64,000 nt of DNA, taken from contig JAICYD010000001.1 in NCBI GenBank assembly GCA_025934375.1, positions 124,001 to 188,000 of the forward strand. Reading direction: 5' to 3'. Below the pieces are notes generated by a model. The model saw only the letters and a list, made by a program, of their open reading frames with translations, was not told the DNA's origin and made no database searches. Source of the stretch: Streptosporangiaceae bacterium. Its GTDB lineage: Bacteria > Actinomycetota > Actinomycetes > Streptosporangiales > Streptosporangiaceae. The position numbers and the translations under genes were made by a program. Shown here piece by piece: positions 1 through 8,820 of the stretch (the first letter of the stretch is position 1; every line of letters starts with the position of its first letter).

Positions 1-441
1 GGCGCCCACGGCGGCGGCGATCTCAGCGGTCTTTGGCCGCGCGCCCAGTGACTGGACCGTCCCCGGCTCCGGCAGCTGCCCGCTGTGCAGCTCGCGCACC
101 GCACGGGGAAGCTGCTCGTCAGCGACCTTGCGGGCGGCCTCGGTCAGGCCCTGGACATCATGAGACAGGCGACGGGCGAAGGCGGCGACGAGCAAGACCG
201 TGCAGACCGCGAGCACGAGCGCCGCCGCGGCCAAGATCCCGGCCTCGACTAGCGCCCTCTGATGCGCCGAGCCGGTCCCGGACGGCGAGTTCATCGCTGC
301 GCTGAGCGCCGCGCCTATGGCAAGCGCGCACACCACCACTAGGCCGCCGACGGGCACAGCCAGCCGCGCTATCAGGTGTGAACGGATCGACCGAACGCGC
401 GGCGGCCCCTCGCCGGCGGAGCTGGAGCTGGGTGTGCCCAT
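1..441 (-). CDS. Sensor histidine kinase, N-terminal fragment (cut by window edge)
   Basis: This reading frame is open from position 441 to the window edge, giving 147 residues. It has a short polar N-terminus, a membrane segment (about residues 25-47, RLAVPVGGLVVVCALAIGAA), a short external loop, a second membrane segment (about 66-85) and then a HAMP-like linker (RRLSHDVQGLTEAARKVADE, then LPRAVRELHSGQ). That layout is typical of actinobacterial sensor kinases, in which HAMP, dimerisation and ATPase domains follow; those would lie outside the window. The ATG at 441 is preceded by AGGAG about 9 bases upstream. The kinase identity is inferred from the two-membrane-plus-HAMP arrangement only; a methyl-accepting protein or other HAMP protein cannot be excluded. 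Confidence 0.7.
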   Translation of the reverse strand, partial: MGTPSSSSAGEGPPRVRSIRSHLIARLAVPVGGLVVVCALAIGAALSAAMNSPSGTGSAHQRALVEAGILAAAALVLAVCTVLLVAAFARRLSHDVQGLTEAARKVADEQLPRAVRELHSGQLPEPGTVQSLGARPKTAEIAAAVGA

Positions 442-845
442 CTGGCGACTCCTGCAATATTCGGCACGCGTGAACCCAACACGTGAACTGACTCACCATT
501 GTCTTGGAATTCCGCTGGATTGTCCTTGGGTTCTGCCGATGTCTCACCGTGACACGCCGGCCGTGACGCCATCGACCGGGGGCCGATGTGCCATTTGCCC
601 GCTTCATGCCGAAGTCGGCGTTTCCGGTGGCCAGGGGCGTCAGGGCCCGCGTGGACGGCGAGGGTCCGGGGGGTGTGGTGCCCCCGGACGCCTCGCCAGG
701 CGGAGCGCGCCTACCTCGGTTTTCGCGAGGCGAAGCGAGCCTGCGAGCGCAGCTTCCAGCGATCCGGCGATCCGGCGAGCCGTGGAGGAGCCCGGTGGTT
801 TCGCGGGCTCCTCCGGCGCAGCCGGATGTACGGAGGGAAGCTGCA
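442..845. other. Gene-free stretch with G-tract hairpins
   Basis: About 400 bases between the kinase fragment and the FAD/Fe-S dehydrogenase, both on the minus strand. Its right part holds hairpins at 664-689 (GTCCGGGGG against CCCCCGGAC) and 784-814. The left part (442-560) is visibly less GC-rich and is the likely promoter region of the kinase. Overlapping frames here have no recognisable product. Confidence 0.6.
784..814 (-). terminator. Hairpin, probable terminator of the FAD/Fe-S dehydrogenase
   Basis: A perfect 11-bp stem, GGAGGAGCCCG (784-794) with CGGGCTCCTCC (804-814), and a 9-base loop. It lies about 32 bases past the stop codon of the minus-strand gene that ends at 846. There is no T run, as is common in high-GC actinobacteria, so function as a terminator is inferred. 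Confidence 0.5.
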
Positions 846-3740
846 CTACTCGGGGGGTCCGGGGGGTTGGTGTGTACCCCCCGGAAAACACAGGAGCTCC
901 GCGAGGTGGGTGCCCGGCATGCGGGCCAGCTGCTCAAGCTGGGTGCGGCAGGAGAAGCCGTCGGCCAGGACCGTGGCGCCCGGTCCCGCGGCCCGCACCG
1001 CTGGCAGCAGCGCCGTCTCGGCGACCGCGACCGAGATGTCGTAGTGGCCGCGCTCGACGCCGAAGTTGCCCGCCAGGCCGCAGCAGCCGCCGACCGCGGT
1101 AAGGGAGGCCCCCGCGGACCGCAGCAGCGCGGCGTCCGCCGCCCAGCTTCCGGCCGCGCGGTGGTGACAGTGCGGCTGCGCCACCCCGGCGACGCCGGAC
1201 AGGTCCGGCGGGGCCCAGCTGGGAGTCTCGCGCAGCAGCTCAGCCAGCGTGCGCACCGCACCGGACAAGGCCGCGGCGCGCGGGTCGTCGGGAAGGAGCT
1301 CGGCGGCGTCCGCCCGCAGGGCCGCGGTACACGAGGGCTCAAGCCCGACTATCGGCATCCCCGCCTCCAGCGCGGGGCCCAATGAGTCGATTGCGCGACG
1401 CAACTGCTTGCGCGCCCCATCCAATTGCCCAGTAGAGATCCAGGTGAGCGCGCAGCAAGTGGTTCGTTCCGTAATAGACACCGAATAGCCGGCAGATTCC
1501 AGTACCTGAACGGCGGCGCGCCCTACGTGCGGCGCGAAGGCATTCGTGAAAGTGTCGACCCAAAGCAACACTGGTTTCCCAGTCGTGCTGCCGGCCTGGG
1601 CGCTGCCGAGGTGGCCCGCGAACCAGCGGCGGAAGGTCTGCGGCGCGAACCTGGGCAGGTCACGCCGCTCGTCGATTCCTCCCAGGCGCTTGGCGAGCCG
1701 CGCCGTGAACGGATTGCCCATCGCCGCGTTCGCGAGCCGGGGCGCCCGCGCGGCGAGCCGCGCCCACCGCGGCAGCCAGCCAAGCGAGTAATGCGAGGCC
1801 GGCCGTATCCGTCCCCGGTAGCGCTGGTACAGCGCCTCGGCCTTATAGGTGGCCATGTCCACCCCGGCCGGGCAGTCGGTCGAGCAGCCCTTGCAGGACA
1901 GGCACAGGTCCAGCGCCTCCGCGACCTCCGCGGAGTCCCAGCCGGTGACCAGCGACCCGTTCGCCAGTTCCTGCAGCACCCGGGCGCGTCCCCGGGTGGA
2001 GTCCTTCTCATCGCGGGTGGCCAGGAACGACGGGCACATCACGCCACCGGTCGCGGTGTCGTCCGCGCGGCACTTGCCGACCCCGACGCACCGGTGCACG
2101 GCGGTCGCGAAGTCCCCGCCATCGCGGGTGTAGGCGAAGCCGAGCCCCCGCGTCATTGGCCGCGCGGCGGGGACCCGCAGGTCCGCGTCCAGCGCCGCCG
2201 GGGCGGCGATGACGCCGGGGTTGAGCACGCCCGCCGGATCGAAGATCTTCTTGACCTGGCCGAACGTTTCCAAGGCGGCTGCGGAGTACATGTACTTCAG
2301 CAGCTCTCCGCGGGCGCGCCCGTCCCCGTGCTCGCCTGACGCCGAGCCGCCGTGCGCGGCGGCCAGCTTGGCGGCGTCCTGCGTGAACGCGCGCAGCACG
2401 CCCGGCCGGTCGCGCAGCGGGAAGTCGACCCGCATGTGGATGCACCCGTCGCCGAAGTGCCCGTACATCAGCCCGTCGACCCCGTGGGAGTCCATCAGCG
2501 CCCGCAGTTCGCGAATGTAGGCGGGCAGGTTATCCGGCGGTACCGCCGAGTCCTCCCAGCCGGGCCAGGCGGGCGCGTTGGCCGGAGTGCGCCCGCCCAG
2601 GCCCGCGCCGTCCTCGCGGATCCGCCAGAGCGCCGCGGCCTGCGGCCCGGTCACCACGGCGCTGTCGAGGCAGTTCGCCGCCGCCGCCAGCTTGTGGCCG
2701 GAGTCGGCGGCCTCGGCGGCGGTGTCGCCGGTGGTCTCGATGAACAGCCAGCCGCCGCCGGCCGGGAGGATGTCAGGGACGGCGGCCGGGCCGCGCCGGG
2801 TGCGGACGACCTCGACGAGCCGGGAGTCCAGGCCCTCCAGCGCGATCGGCTGATATGGCAGGATGCCGGGGACCGCGGCGGCGGCCTCCGCCATGTCGGC
2901 GAAGCCGAGCACGGTCAGCGCGGTGGCCTTCGGCGCCTCGACCAGGCGGACGGTGGCCCGCAGGGTCAGCGCCAGGGTTCCCTCGGTGCCGACCAGGAAC
3001 CGCGCCAGGTCCGTCCCGTTCTCCGGCAGCAGGTGCTCCAGCGAATAACCGGAAACCTGCCGGGTGAACCGCCCGAACTCCGTCCTGATGACCGCGAGCC
3101 GCCCGCTGACCACGGCGATCAGGTCACGCACGAGCGCGGCCTCCGGGCCTTTGCCGGTGGCGTTGAGCGCGCCCGCCGCCCCGCCATAACGCCGGGCGGT
3201 GAACCGCGCTCCCGACCCGGCGAGCGCTTGCAGGTCGATCACGTTGTCGGCCGTCCGCCCGTACCCCAGCGCCCGGGACCCGCAGGCGTTATTGCCGATG
3301 GAACCGCCGATCGTGGCACGAGAGTGCGTGGACGGGTCAGGTCCGAACCGCAGACCGTGCTTGCTCGCCTCCTCGGTGATGGCGTCCAGGACGGCCCCGG
3401 GCTCCACGAGCGCTGTCCTCGCGGCCGCGTCGATTTCGAGGACGCGGCTGAGGTGCCGCGAGGTGTCCAGGACCACTCCCGTGGACAGCGCGTTGCCCGC
3501 GATCGACGTGCCGCCCCCTCTGGGCACGAGCGGAACACCCCGCTCCCGGCACACCGACAGCGCCGCCTCGATCTCATCGACATGCCTTGGGAACGCAACG
3601 ACACCGGGCACCACGCGGTAGTTCGAGGCGTCGGAGGAGTACTCGGCGCGGCGCCGCGCCCCGGTGTCAAGGTCGCTGATCCCGGCCTTACGCAGCGCCT
3701 GCGCCAGCGCAGTCGGTTCGGCAAGCGGCGTGCTCGGCAT
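846..3740 (-). CDS. FAD-binding and 4Fe-4S dehydrogenase (D-lactate/glycolate type, GlcD-GlcF fusion)
   Basis: A 964-residue fused flavoprotein/iron-sulfur enzyme that probably oxidises a D-2-hydroxyacid and passes electrons to the respiratory chain. The N-terminal PCMH-type FAD domain is seen in VPLVPRGGGTSIAGNA, followed by the FAD-oxidase C domain (MYGHFGDGCIHMRVDFPLRD). Next come two cysteine clusters of 4Fe-4S type (CVGVGKC with a following C, and CLSCKGCSTDCPAG). The C-terminal half carries two cysteine-rich CCG segments (TTCCALTW and VGGCCGLAGNFG), as in GlcF/LldE-like proteins. Length fits the YdiJ/Dld-like fused family. The gene stands alone, with a hairpin after it. The substrate cannot be read from the sequence. 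Confidence 0.87.
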   Translation of the reverse strand: MPSTPLAEPTALAQALRKAGISDLDTGARRRAEYSSDASNYRVVPGVVAFPRHVDEIEAALSVCRERGVPLVPRGGGTSIAGNALSTGVVLDTSRHLSRVLEIDAAARTALVEPGAVLDAITEEASKHGLRFGPDPSTHSRATIGGSIGNNACGSRALGYGRTADNVIDLQALAGSGARFTARRYGGAAGALNATGKGPEAALVRDLIAVVSGRLAVIRTEFGRFTRQVSGYSLEHLLPENGTDLARFLVGTEGTLALTLRATVRLVEAPKATALTVLGFADMAEAAAAVPGILPYQPIALEGLDSRLVEVVRTRRGPAAVPDILPAGGGWLFIETTGDTAAEAADSGHKLAAAANCLDSAVVTGPQAAALWRIREDGAGLGGRTPANAPAWPGWEDSAVPPDNLPAYIRELRALMDSHGVDGLMYGHFGDGCIHMRVDFPLRDRPGVLRAFTQDAAKLAAAHGGSASGEHGDGRARGELLKYMYSAAALETFGQVKKIFDPAGVLNPGVIAAPAALDADLRVPAARPMTRGLGFAYTRDGGDFATAVHRCVGVGKCRADDTATGGVMCPSFLATRDEKDSTRGRARVLQELANGSLVTGWDSAEVAEALDLCLSCKGCSTDCPAGVDMATYKAEALYQRYRGRIRPASHYSLGWLPRWARLAARAPRLANAAMGNPFTARLAKRLGGIDERRDLPRFAPQTFRRWFAGHLGSAQAGSTTGKPVLLWVDTFTNAFAPHVGRAAVQVLESAGYSVSITERTTCCALTWISTGQLDGARKQLRRAIDSLGPALEAGMPIVGLEPSCTAALRADAAELLPDDPRAAALSGAVRTLAELLRETPSWAPPDLSGVAGVAQPHCHHRAAGSWAADAALLRSAGASLTAVGGCCGLAGNFGVERGHYDISVAVAETALLPAVRAAGPGATVLADGFSCRTQLEQLARMPGTHLAELLCFPGGTHQPPGPPE

Positions 3741-3794
3741 AGCAAGCTAGGTTACTCCCGGAGGGTGGCGGCCCCGGTGGCCTGGGATCGGTGT

Positions 3795-4682
3795 TTATCC
3801 CCCGGCCGAGAACGAGCGCTTGGCGAAGCCCATCATGTACCCGTCGATGGCGGTCCGCACCGGCCGCTCCGGGTCGCCGGAGGCGCCCAGCGTGATGAAG
3901 ATGGGCAGGAAGTGATCCGGCGTCGGGTGCGCGTACGGCATGCCCGGCGCGCGACGGTAGTTCGCCAGCTCATCGACGTCGCCCCGGGCGAGGGCGTCGG
4001 CCACCCAGGCGTCGAAGTCGGAGGACCAGCCCGGCACCGTGCCCTGGGTGACCATCTCGGCGGTGATCGACCGCAGCCCGTGGGTCATGAACCCGGACCC
4101 GATGACCAGCACGCCCTCCTCGCGCAGCGGCCGCAGCCGGGCGCCGATGCCGATCAGCTCCTCCGGATCGTGCGTCGGCATGCTCAGCTGCAGCACCGGG
4201 ACGTCGGCGAGCGGGTACATCGCCATCAGCGGCACCCACGCGCCGTGGTCAAGCCCGCGCCGGGGGTGCAGGTAGAGAGGGTCATTGTCGGGCATGTGCC
4301 TGGCGACCTGGTGCGCGAGCGTGGTGGCGTCCGGGGTCGGGTACTTCATCGTGTAGTACCGGTGGTGGAACCCGCCGAAGTCATAAACCAGCGGCGTGCC
4401 CGCTCCGGGCGCCGACAGGCACAGCGGCGCGGCCTCCCAGTGGGCGGACACGATCAGCACCGACTTGGGCTTCGGCAGCGACACCGACCAGTCCAGGAGC
4501 TGGCGTAGCCACAGCGCGTCGTCGAACAGCGGGGGAGCGCCATGGCTGAGGTACAGCGCGGGCAGCGGCCCGTCGGCGGGCCGCCAGTCGCGCTGCTCCC
4601 GGGAGCGGGCGCCCGCGCCGGGCAGGAAGTCGTCGTAGGCCCCAGCCGGGACGTCTGGGTTGATTATCGAGTTCATCGTCAT
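3795..4682 (-). CDS. ygiD: DODA-type extradiol ring-cleavage dioxygenase (LigB superfamily, YgiD-like)
   Basis: 295 residues, the usual length for the class III extradiol dioxygenase family that includes plant 4,5-DOPA dioxygenase and bacterial YgiD. Visible metal-site and family motifs are LYLSHGAPPLF near the N-terminus, LIVSAHWEA, LDHGAWVPLMAMYP and IGSGFMTHGLR. The enzyme should use Fe(II) or Zn(II) to open a catecholic ring. The next gene upstream on the same strand, a MarR regulator ending at 4697, is only about 15 bases away, so the two are probably co-transcribed and the regulator may respond to an aromatic compound. The physiological substrate is unknown. Confidence 0.87.
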   Translation of the reverse strand: MTMNSIINPDVPAGAYDDFLPGAGARSREQRDWRPADGPLPALYLSHGAPPLFDDALWLRQLLDWSVSLPKPKSVLIVSAHWEAAPLCLSAPGAGTPLVYDFGGFHHRYYTMKYPTPDATTLAHQVARHMPDNDPLYLHPRRGLDHGAWVPLMAMYPLADVPVLQLSMPTHDPEELIGIGARLRPLREEGVLVIGSGFMTHGLRSITAEMVTQGTVPGWSSDFDAWVADALARGDVDELANYRRAPGMPYAHPTPDHFLPIFITLGASGDPERPVRTAIDGYMMGFAKRSFSAGG

Positions 4683-4696
4683 TCTCCGGGACTGGC

Positions 4697-5221
4697 TTAC
4701 CGCTTAGCGGATGGCCGGTCAAGACGATCCGGGCACTGGTCGTCGGGGTCGATGGCGCCCATGATGCGACGGCAGATGTCGTGCAGCTGCCGGGGCTGGG
4801 CCTTGGTAAGCGGGTCGAAGATGAGGCGCCGGACGGCCTCGACGTGACCGGGGGCCGTCTCGACGACCTTGGCCCAGCCCGCGTCGGTCATGATCGCCAG
4901 GGTGTAGCGCCCATCGCCGGGGTCGGGGGCCCGGCGCACCCAGCCGCGTTTCTCCAGCCGGGCGATTACCTGTGACATGCGGGGCAGCGACCCCTCGGCG
5001 AGCGCCGCCAGGTCGCTGATGCGCATCGTGCGGTCGGGCGCCTCTGACAGCCCGGCCATCACCTGGTACTCGAAATTGCTGATCCCGGCGTCCCGCTGCA
5101 GCTGCGCGTCCAGCGCGGACGGCAGCCGGACCAGCACGCTCACCAGGGCGAGCCAGGTCCGCCGCTCGTCGGCATCCAGCCAGCGCGCCGCCTCCTCCCG
5201 GGAACCCAGTTCTCCCTCCAC
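4697..5221 (-). CDS. MarR-family transcriptional regulator
   Basis: 174 residues with a winged helix-turn-helix of MarR type: the recognition region reads RISDLAALAEGSLPRMSQVI and the wing is RLEKRGWVRRAPDPGDGRYT. It is the first gene of a likely two-gene operon with the DODA-type dioxygenase. Upstream, the 148-base gap to the divergent response regulator contains TTAACG (5236-5241) and CGTTAA (5275-5280), a weak candidate operator. MarR proteins commonly repress their own operon and release DNA on binding a phenolic ligand; that is inference here. Confidence 0.87.
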   Translation of the reverse strand: MEGELGSREEAARWLDADERRTWLALVSVLVRLPSALDAQLQRDAGISNFEYQVMAGLSEAPDRTMRISDLAALAEGSLPRMSQVIARLEKRGWVRRAPDPGDGRYTLAIMTDAGWAKVVETAPGHVEAVRRLIFDPLTKAQPRQLHDICRRIMGAIDPDDQCPDRLDRPSAKR

Positions 5222-5369
5222 GGCTCCAGCATAACTTAACGACTGAAGCGAACCGGCGGTCAGATGAGTTGCACCGTTAAATGATTATGGCCGTTGTCGG
5301 CGCCACCCGCTGGCCGGCTTCAGCTGGTGTTTACTACATGGGTGTAGTCGCTGGCCTACTATCGGGATC

Positions 5370-6113
5370 GTGAGTGATACCCGGATCCTGGTCGTCGAGG
5401 ACGACGAGGCGATCGGCGACGAGCTCGTCCAGGCCCTCACCAGCCAGGGGTATCGCGCCATCCTCGCCCGCGACGGGTTCGCGTGCTTGGCCGTGGCGAC
5501 GGTCGAGCCGCCGGACCTCGTGCTCCTGGACCTCGGCCTGCCCGATGTCGGCGGGGTCGCGCTGTGCAGCGACCTGCGCGCGGCGGCGCCGGACGCGGTG
5601 ATCGTCGTGCTGACCGCCCGGACCGGTGAACTGGACGTGGTCGTGGCGCTGGACGCCGGAGCCGACGACTACCTGACCAAGCCGTTCCGGCTGACCGAGT
5701 TGCTAGCCCGGCTGCGCGCGCACCTGCGCCGTCGCCCCGCCTCGGGGGAGCGGACATCCATCGAGGCGGGCATCTTGCGACTGGACCTGCTGACGCGCCG
5801 TGCCTACCTCGGCCCCTCGGAGATGGTGCTCCGCCCCAAGGAGTTCGACCTGCTCGCGGTGCTGACCGCCAGCGCCGGGCAGGTCATCTCCAGGGACGAG
5901 CTGATGACGAGCGTGTGGGACGAGCACTGGTACGGGCCAACCAAGACGCTCGACGTCCACATCTCAGCGCTGCGCCGCAAGCTGATGTTCAAGGGCGAGC
6001 CCATCGCCCACATCACCACCGTCCGCGGCCGCGGCTACTGCTTCGAGCTCGCGGCCGGCCAGCCCCGGGGGGCGCGGGGGGATGCTCCGTTCGTCCCCCC
6101 GGGAGATGACTGA
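5370..6113 (+). CDS. OmpR/PhoB-type response regulator
   Basis: 247 residues: a receiver domain (acidic pair near residues 11-12, phosphoacceptor Asp about 54 in LVLLDLGLPDVGG, Lys in YLTKPF) and a C-terminal winged helix (EFDLLAVLTASAGQVISRDE, with the wing ITTVRGRGYCFE). The GTG start gives the normal N-terminus MSDTRILVVEDD. Its partner is almost certainly the histidine kinase encoded convergently at 6035-7477. The two coding regions overlap tail to tail by 79 bases, an unusual arrangement because such pairs are normally consecutive on one strand. The target genes cannot be told from the sequence. Confidence 0.92.
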   Translation: MSDTRILVVEDDEAIGDELVQALTSQGYRAILARDGFACLAVATVEPPDLVLLDLGLPDVGGVALCSDLRAAAPDAVIVVLTARTGELDVVVALDAGADDYLTKPFRLTELLARLRAHLRRRPASGERTSIEAGILRLDLLTRRAYLGPSEMVLRPKEFDLLAVLTASAGQVISRDELMTSVWDEHWYGPTKTLDVHISALRRKLMFKGEPIAHITTVRGRGYCFELAAGQPRGARGDAPFVPPGDD

Positions 6114-7477
6114 GTCCCGTTAGGCCCGGTCCCTGAGCCGGCCGCGACGGGGAACGTCACGGTGAAGACCGGCTTGGGCGCGGCCCGGCCCAGCAGCAGG
6201 CTCCCGCCCGCGGCGCTGGCCAGTGACCTGGCCAGCGGGAGCCCCCGGCCATGCCCGTCATCGGCCGCGAGGTCCGCCGGCGCGTCCGGGCCCTCCGCGC
6301 CCTCCGCGGGTTCCGGCGATTCCGGCGGCTCCTCCGGCATGCCCGGCCCATCGTCGGACACGTCGATCGCCACGCTCCCGTCAACTTGCCTGGCGGTCAT
6401 GGTGACGGTGCCCTCGCCGTGCCAGAGCGCGTTGCTGAGCAGCACGTCCAGGATCTGCCGCAGCGCCGCCGGGGGAGCCGCGAAGCGCGGCAGGTGCGGC
6501 TCGACGACCCGGTCCAGGCGCCGGCCGCGCGCGTCCAAGGGCCCTTGCCACCGGTCGCCGACCTCGGTGAGCACCGCGCCCGCGTCAACCGGCACGAGCG
6601 TGAAGCCCGGCTGCCGGACCAGGCTGACCAGGTCCTCGACGATGTCCGACAGGTGCTCGCTGCGGGTCAGGGCATCCTTGAGCGCCGCCCGCAGGTCGGC
6701 ATCCGGGCGCGTCACCGCTGACTCCAGGCCGACCCGCAGCGCCGTCAGCGGCGTCCGCAGCTGATGCGAGACATCGGAGCTGAAGGCCCGCTCCCGGTCC
6801 AAGAGCCGGCCCAGGTGCACGGCCGTGTCCTCCAGCGCCTCGCTGGCGGTATCCGTCTCGCGGACCCCGGATCGCTGCGCCCGGACGGAGAAGTCTCCGT
6901 CGCCGAGTGCCCGCGCCGCGTGGGTGAGCTGCTCCAGGGGCGCGGCCAGCCGCCGCGCCTGCCGGCGGGCGATCACCGCGGCCAGCCCGATGGCGATCGC
7001 CGCGAACAGCGCCATCGCCGCCCACGCCCGGTACACCCGGTCGATGACCGTGCTGTATGGGATGGCCACCCGGACCGTGCCGGCCACCTCCTGATCGGAG
7101 GCGATCGGGGCGATAGCCGCCAGGTCGCCCCCCTCGACGCCCACCCGGGCCGGGGACGTCCGGTGGCCGGCGGCCAGTGCCGACCTGTCCGGGCCGACGC
7201 CCGCCACCCGGCGGCCAGCGATGTCGTAGACCCCGACGCCCGACAGCGATGGCGTCTCGGGCAGCTTTTGCCCAGGAGCCGTGGGCAGGCTGTCGGGCAC
7301 CACGACGGCCGCCCTGGCCGCCTTCTCCTGCAGCGTGGCGATGGCCTCCGACCGGTACAGCCGGTCGACGGCGACCGCGAGCGGCAACGCGAACAGGACC
7401 ACCGCGAGCGTGGTCACCGTAAGGATCGATATCAGGACCCGTTGCCGCAGCGGGGTCCCGCTGGACGCTCCAGCCAT
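6035..7477 (-). CDS. Sensor histidine kinase, partner of the convergent response regulator
   Basis: About 480 residues from the ATG at 7477 (MAGASSGTPLRQRVLISIL); the frame stays open further upstream, but the membrane segment follows this Met directly. Domains: membrane segment (about residues 12-34), an extracytoplasmic region of about 100 residues, a second membrane segment (about 150-170), HAMP, HisKA with the phosphorylated His in FSSDVSHQLRTPLTALR, and HATPase_c (N box LLSNALWHGEG, G1 DDGPGMPEE, G2 GHGRGLPLARSLASAAGG). A Pro/Glu-rich insert between the G1 and G2 boxes (EEPPESPEPAEGAEGPDA) is unusually acidic. The C-terminal tail overlaps the response regulator gene on the other strand. 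Confidence 0.9.
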   Translation of the reverse strand: MAGASSGTPLRQRVLISILTVTTLAVVLFALPLAVAVDRLYRSEAIATLQEKAARAAVVVPDSLPTAPGQKLPETPSLSGVGVYDIAGRRVAGVGPDRSALAAGHRTSPARVGVEGGDLAAIAPIASDQEVAGTVRVAIPYSTVIDRVYRAWAAMALFAAIAIGLAAVIARRQARRLAAPLEQLTHAARALGDGDFSVRAQRSGVRETDTASEALEDTAVHLGRLLDRERAFSSDVSHQLRTPLTALRVGLESAVTRPDADLRAALKDALTRSEHLSDIVEDLVSLVRQPGFTLVPVDAGAVLTEVGDRWQGPLDARGRRLDRVVEPHLPRFAAPPAALRQILDVLLSNALWHGEGTVTMTARQVDGSVAIDVSDDGPGMPEEPPESPEPAEGAEGPDAPADLAADDGHGRGLPLARSLASAAGGSLLLGRAAPKPVFTVTFPVAAGSGTGPNGTQSSPGGTNGASPRAPRGWPAASSKQ

Positions 7478-7585
7478 AAGCAATAAGTATCGGCCATCTC
7501 CACCCGAAAGCGCCGGCGCGCTCGTAGTTCTCCTCAGAAAGCCCCCGCTCGTCCATGGGGAATACCTGGCGCGCCGCGCTGTTAC

Positions 7586-7597
7586 ATGCAAACGCAT
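7586..7597. promoter_or_regulatory. Palindrome upstream of the LLM/MarR/FMN-reductase operon
   Basis: ATGC-aaac-GCAT, inside the longer partly symmetric GTTACATGCAAACGCATAC, lies 36 bases before the start of the monooxygenase gene. It is a candidate operator for the MarR protein encoded inside the operon. No footprint or consensus is available to confirm it. Confidence 0.35.
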
Positions 7598-7632
7598 ACA
7601 TTAACTGGACCGCCCCAGGAGGCGAAGGTCAG

Positions 7633-8820
7633 ATGCAGTTCGGAATCTTCTCGGTGAGTGACATCACCCGCGACCCGGTGTCGGGGCAGACGCCGAGCGA
7701 GGCCGAGCGGATCGACGCGATCGTGAAGATCGCGCGGAAGACCGAAGAGGTCGGGATGGACGTGTTCGCGATCGGCGAGCACCACAACCCGCCGTTCTTC
7801 AGCTCGGCGCCCACCACGCTGCTGTCGTACATCGCGGCGATCACCAAGCGGCTGGTCGTGACCACGTCGACCACGCTGATCACCACCAACGACCCGGCGC
7901 GCATCGCGGAGGAGTACGCGATGCTGCAGCACCTGTCCAAGGGGCGCATGGACCTGATGCTGGGCCGGGGGAACACCGCGCCGGTGTACCCGTGGTTCGG
8001 CCAGGACATCCGGCAGGGACTGCCGCTGGCACTGGAGAACTACAACCTGCTGCACCGGCTGTGGCGGGAGGACGTCGTGGACTGGGAGGGCAAGTTCCGC
8101 ACCCCGCTGCAGGGCTTCACCTCCACGCCGCGGCCGCTCGATGACGTCCCGCCGTTCGTGTGGCACGGCTCCATCCGGTCCCCGGAGATCGCCGAGCAGG
8201 CCGCCTTCTACGGCGACGGGTTCTTCGCCAACAACATCTTCTGGCCCAAGGAGCACTACCAGCGCCTGATCGCCTTCTACCGCAAGCGCTTCGCGCACTA
8301 CGGCCACGGCACGCCCGAGCAGGCGATCGTCGGCCTCGGCGGCCAGGCCTACATCGCCAGGAGCAGCCAGGACGCGATCAAGGAGTTCCGGCCCTACTTC
8401 AACGAGGCCCCCGTCTACGGTCACGGGCCGACGATGGAGGACTTCATGGAGATGACGCCGCTGTCGGTCGGCAGTCCCCAGGAAGTCATCGATAAAACGC
8501 TGACATTCCGCGAGTCCTTCGGCGACTACCAGCGCCAGCTGTGGCTGATGGACCACGCTGGCCTGCCGGTCGGCAAGGTGCTGGACCAGCTGGAACTGCT
8601 CGGCGGCGAGGTCGTGCCGGTGCTGCGCAAGGAACTGGCCGCGCGCCGCGCTGACGGCGTCGCCGAGGCGCCCACCCACGAGCTGCTAGTGCAGGCCAAG
8701 TATGGCGACGCGCAGCCGCGCCAGCCGCGCCCGAACGCCAACCGCGGCGACAACGTGACCGGCTCGTCCCCGTACCAGGACAGCGCCCAGCCGCGGGCCG
8801 CTGCCCTTCGGGAGAACTGA
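7633..8820 (+). CDS. FMN-dependent luciferase-like monooxygenase (CE1758-type)
   Basis: 395 residues from the ATG at 7633, chosen because AGGAGG (7617-7622) sits 10 bases upstream and the protein then begins MQFGIFSVSDITRDP, the usual family start. It is a bacterial-luciferase-like TIM-barrel protein: GEHHNPPFFSSAPTTLL, STTLITTNDPARIAEEYAML and LMLGRGNTAPVYPWFG are characteristic. It is the first gene of a three-gene unit with a MarR regulator (stop/start overlap TGATG) and an NAD(P)H:FMN reductase. This matches the two-component CE1758/CE1759 arrangement, in which the reductase supplies reduced FMN to the monooxygenase. The substrate is unknown. Confidence 0.9.
   Translation: MQFGIFSVSDITRDPVSGQTPSEAERIDAIVKIARKTEEVGMDVFAIGEHHNPPFFSSAPTTLLSYIAAITKRLVVTTSTTLITTNDPARIAEEYAMLQHLSKGRMDLMLGRGNTAPVYPWFGQDIRQGLPLALENYNLLHRLWREDVVDWEGKFRTPLQGFTSTPRPLDDVPPFVWHGSIRSPEIAEQAAFYGDGFFANNIFWPKEHYQRLIAFYRKRFAHYGHGTPEQAIVGLGGQAYIARSSQDAIKEFRPYFNEAPVYGHGPTMEDFMEMTPLSVGSPQEVIDKTLTFRESFGDYQRQLWLMDHAGLPVGKVLDQLELLGGEVVPVLRKELAARRADGVAEAPTHELLVQAKYGDAQPRQPRPNANRGDNVTGSSPYQDSAQPRAAALREN

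Noticed and set aside
158..1342. 394-residue minus-strand frame
   Set aside because: It lies in other frames of the FAD/Fe-S dehydrogenase and the kinase fragment; the product is Arg/Pro/Ser-rich low complexity with no domain.
2352..4508. 718-residue plus-strand frame
   Set aside because: Antisense to two well-supported genes, with Arg/Gly/Pro-rich composition typical of shadow frames in GC-rich DNA.
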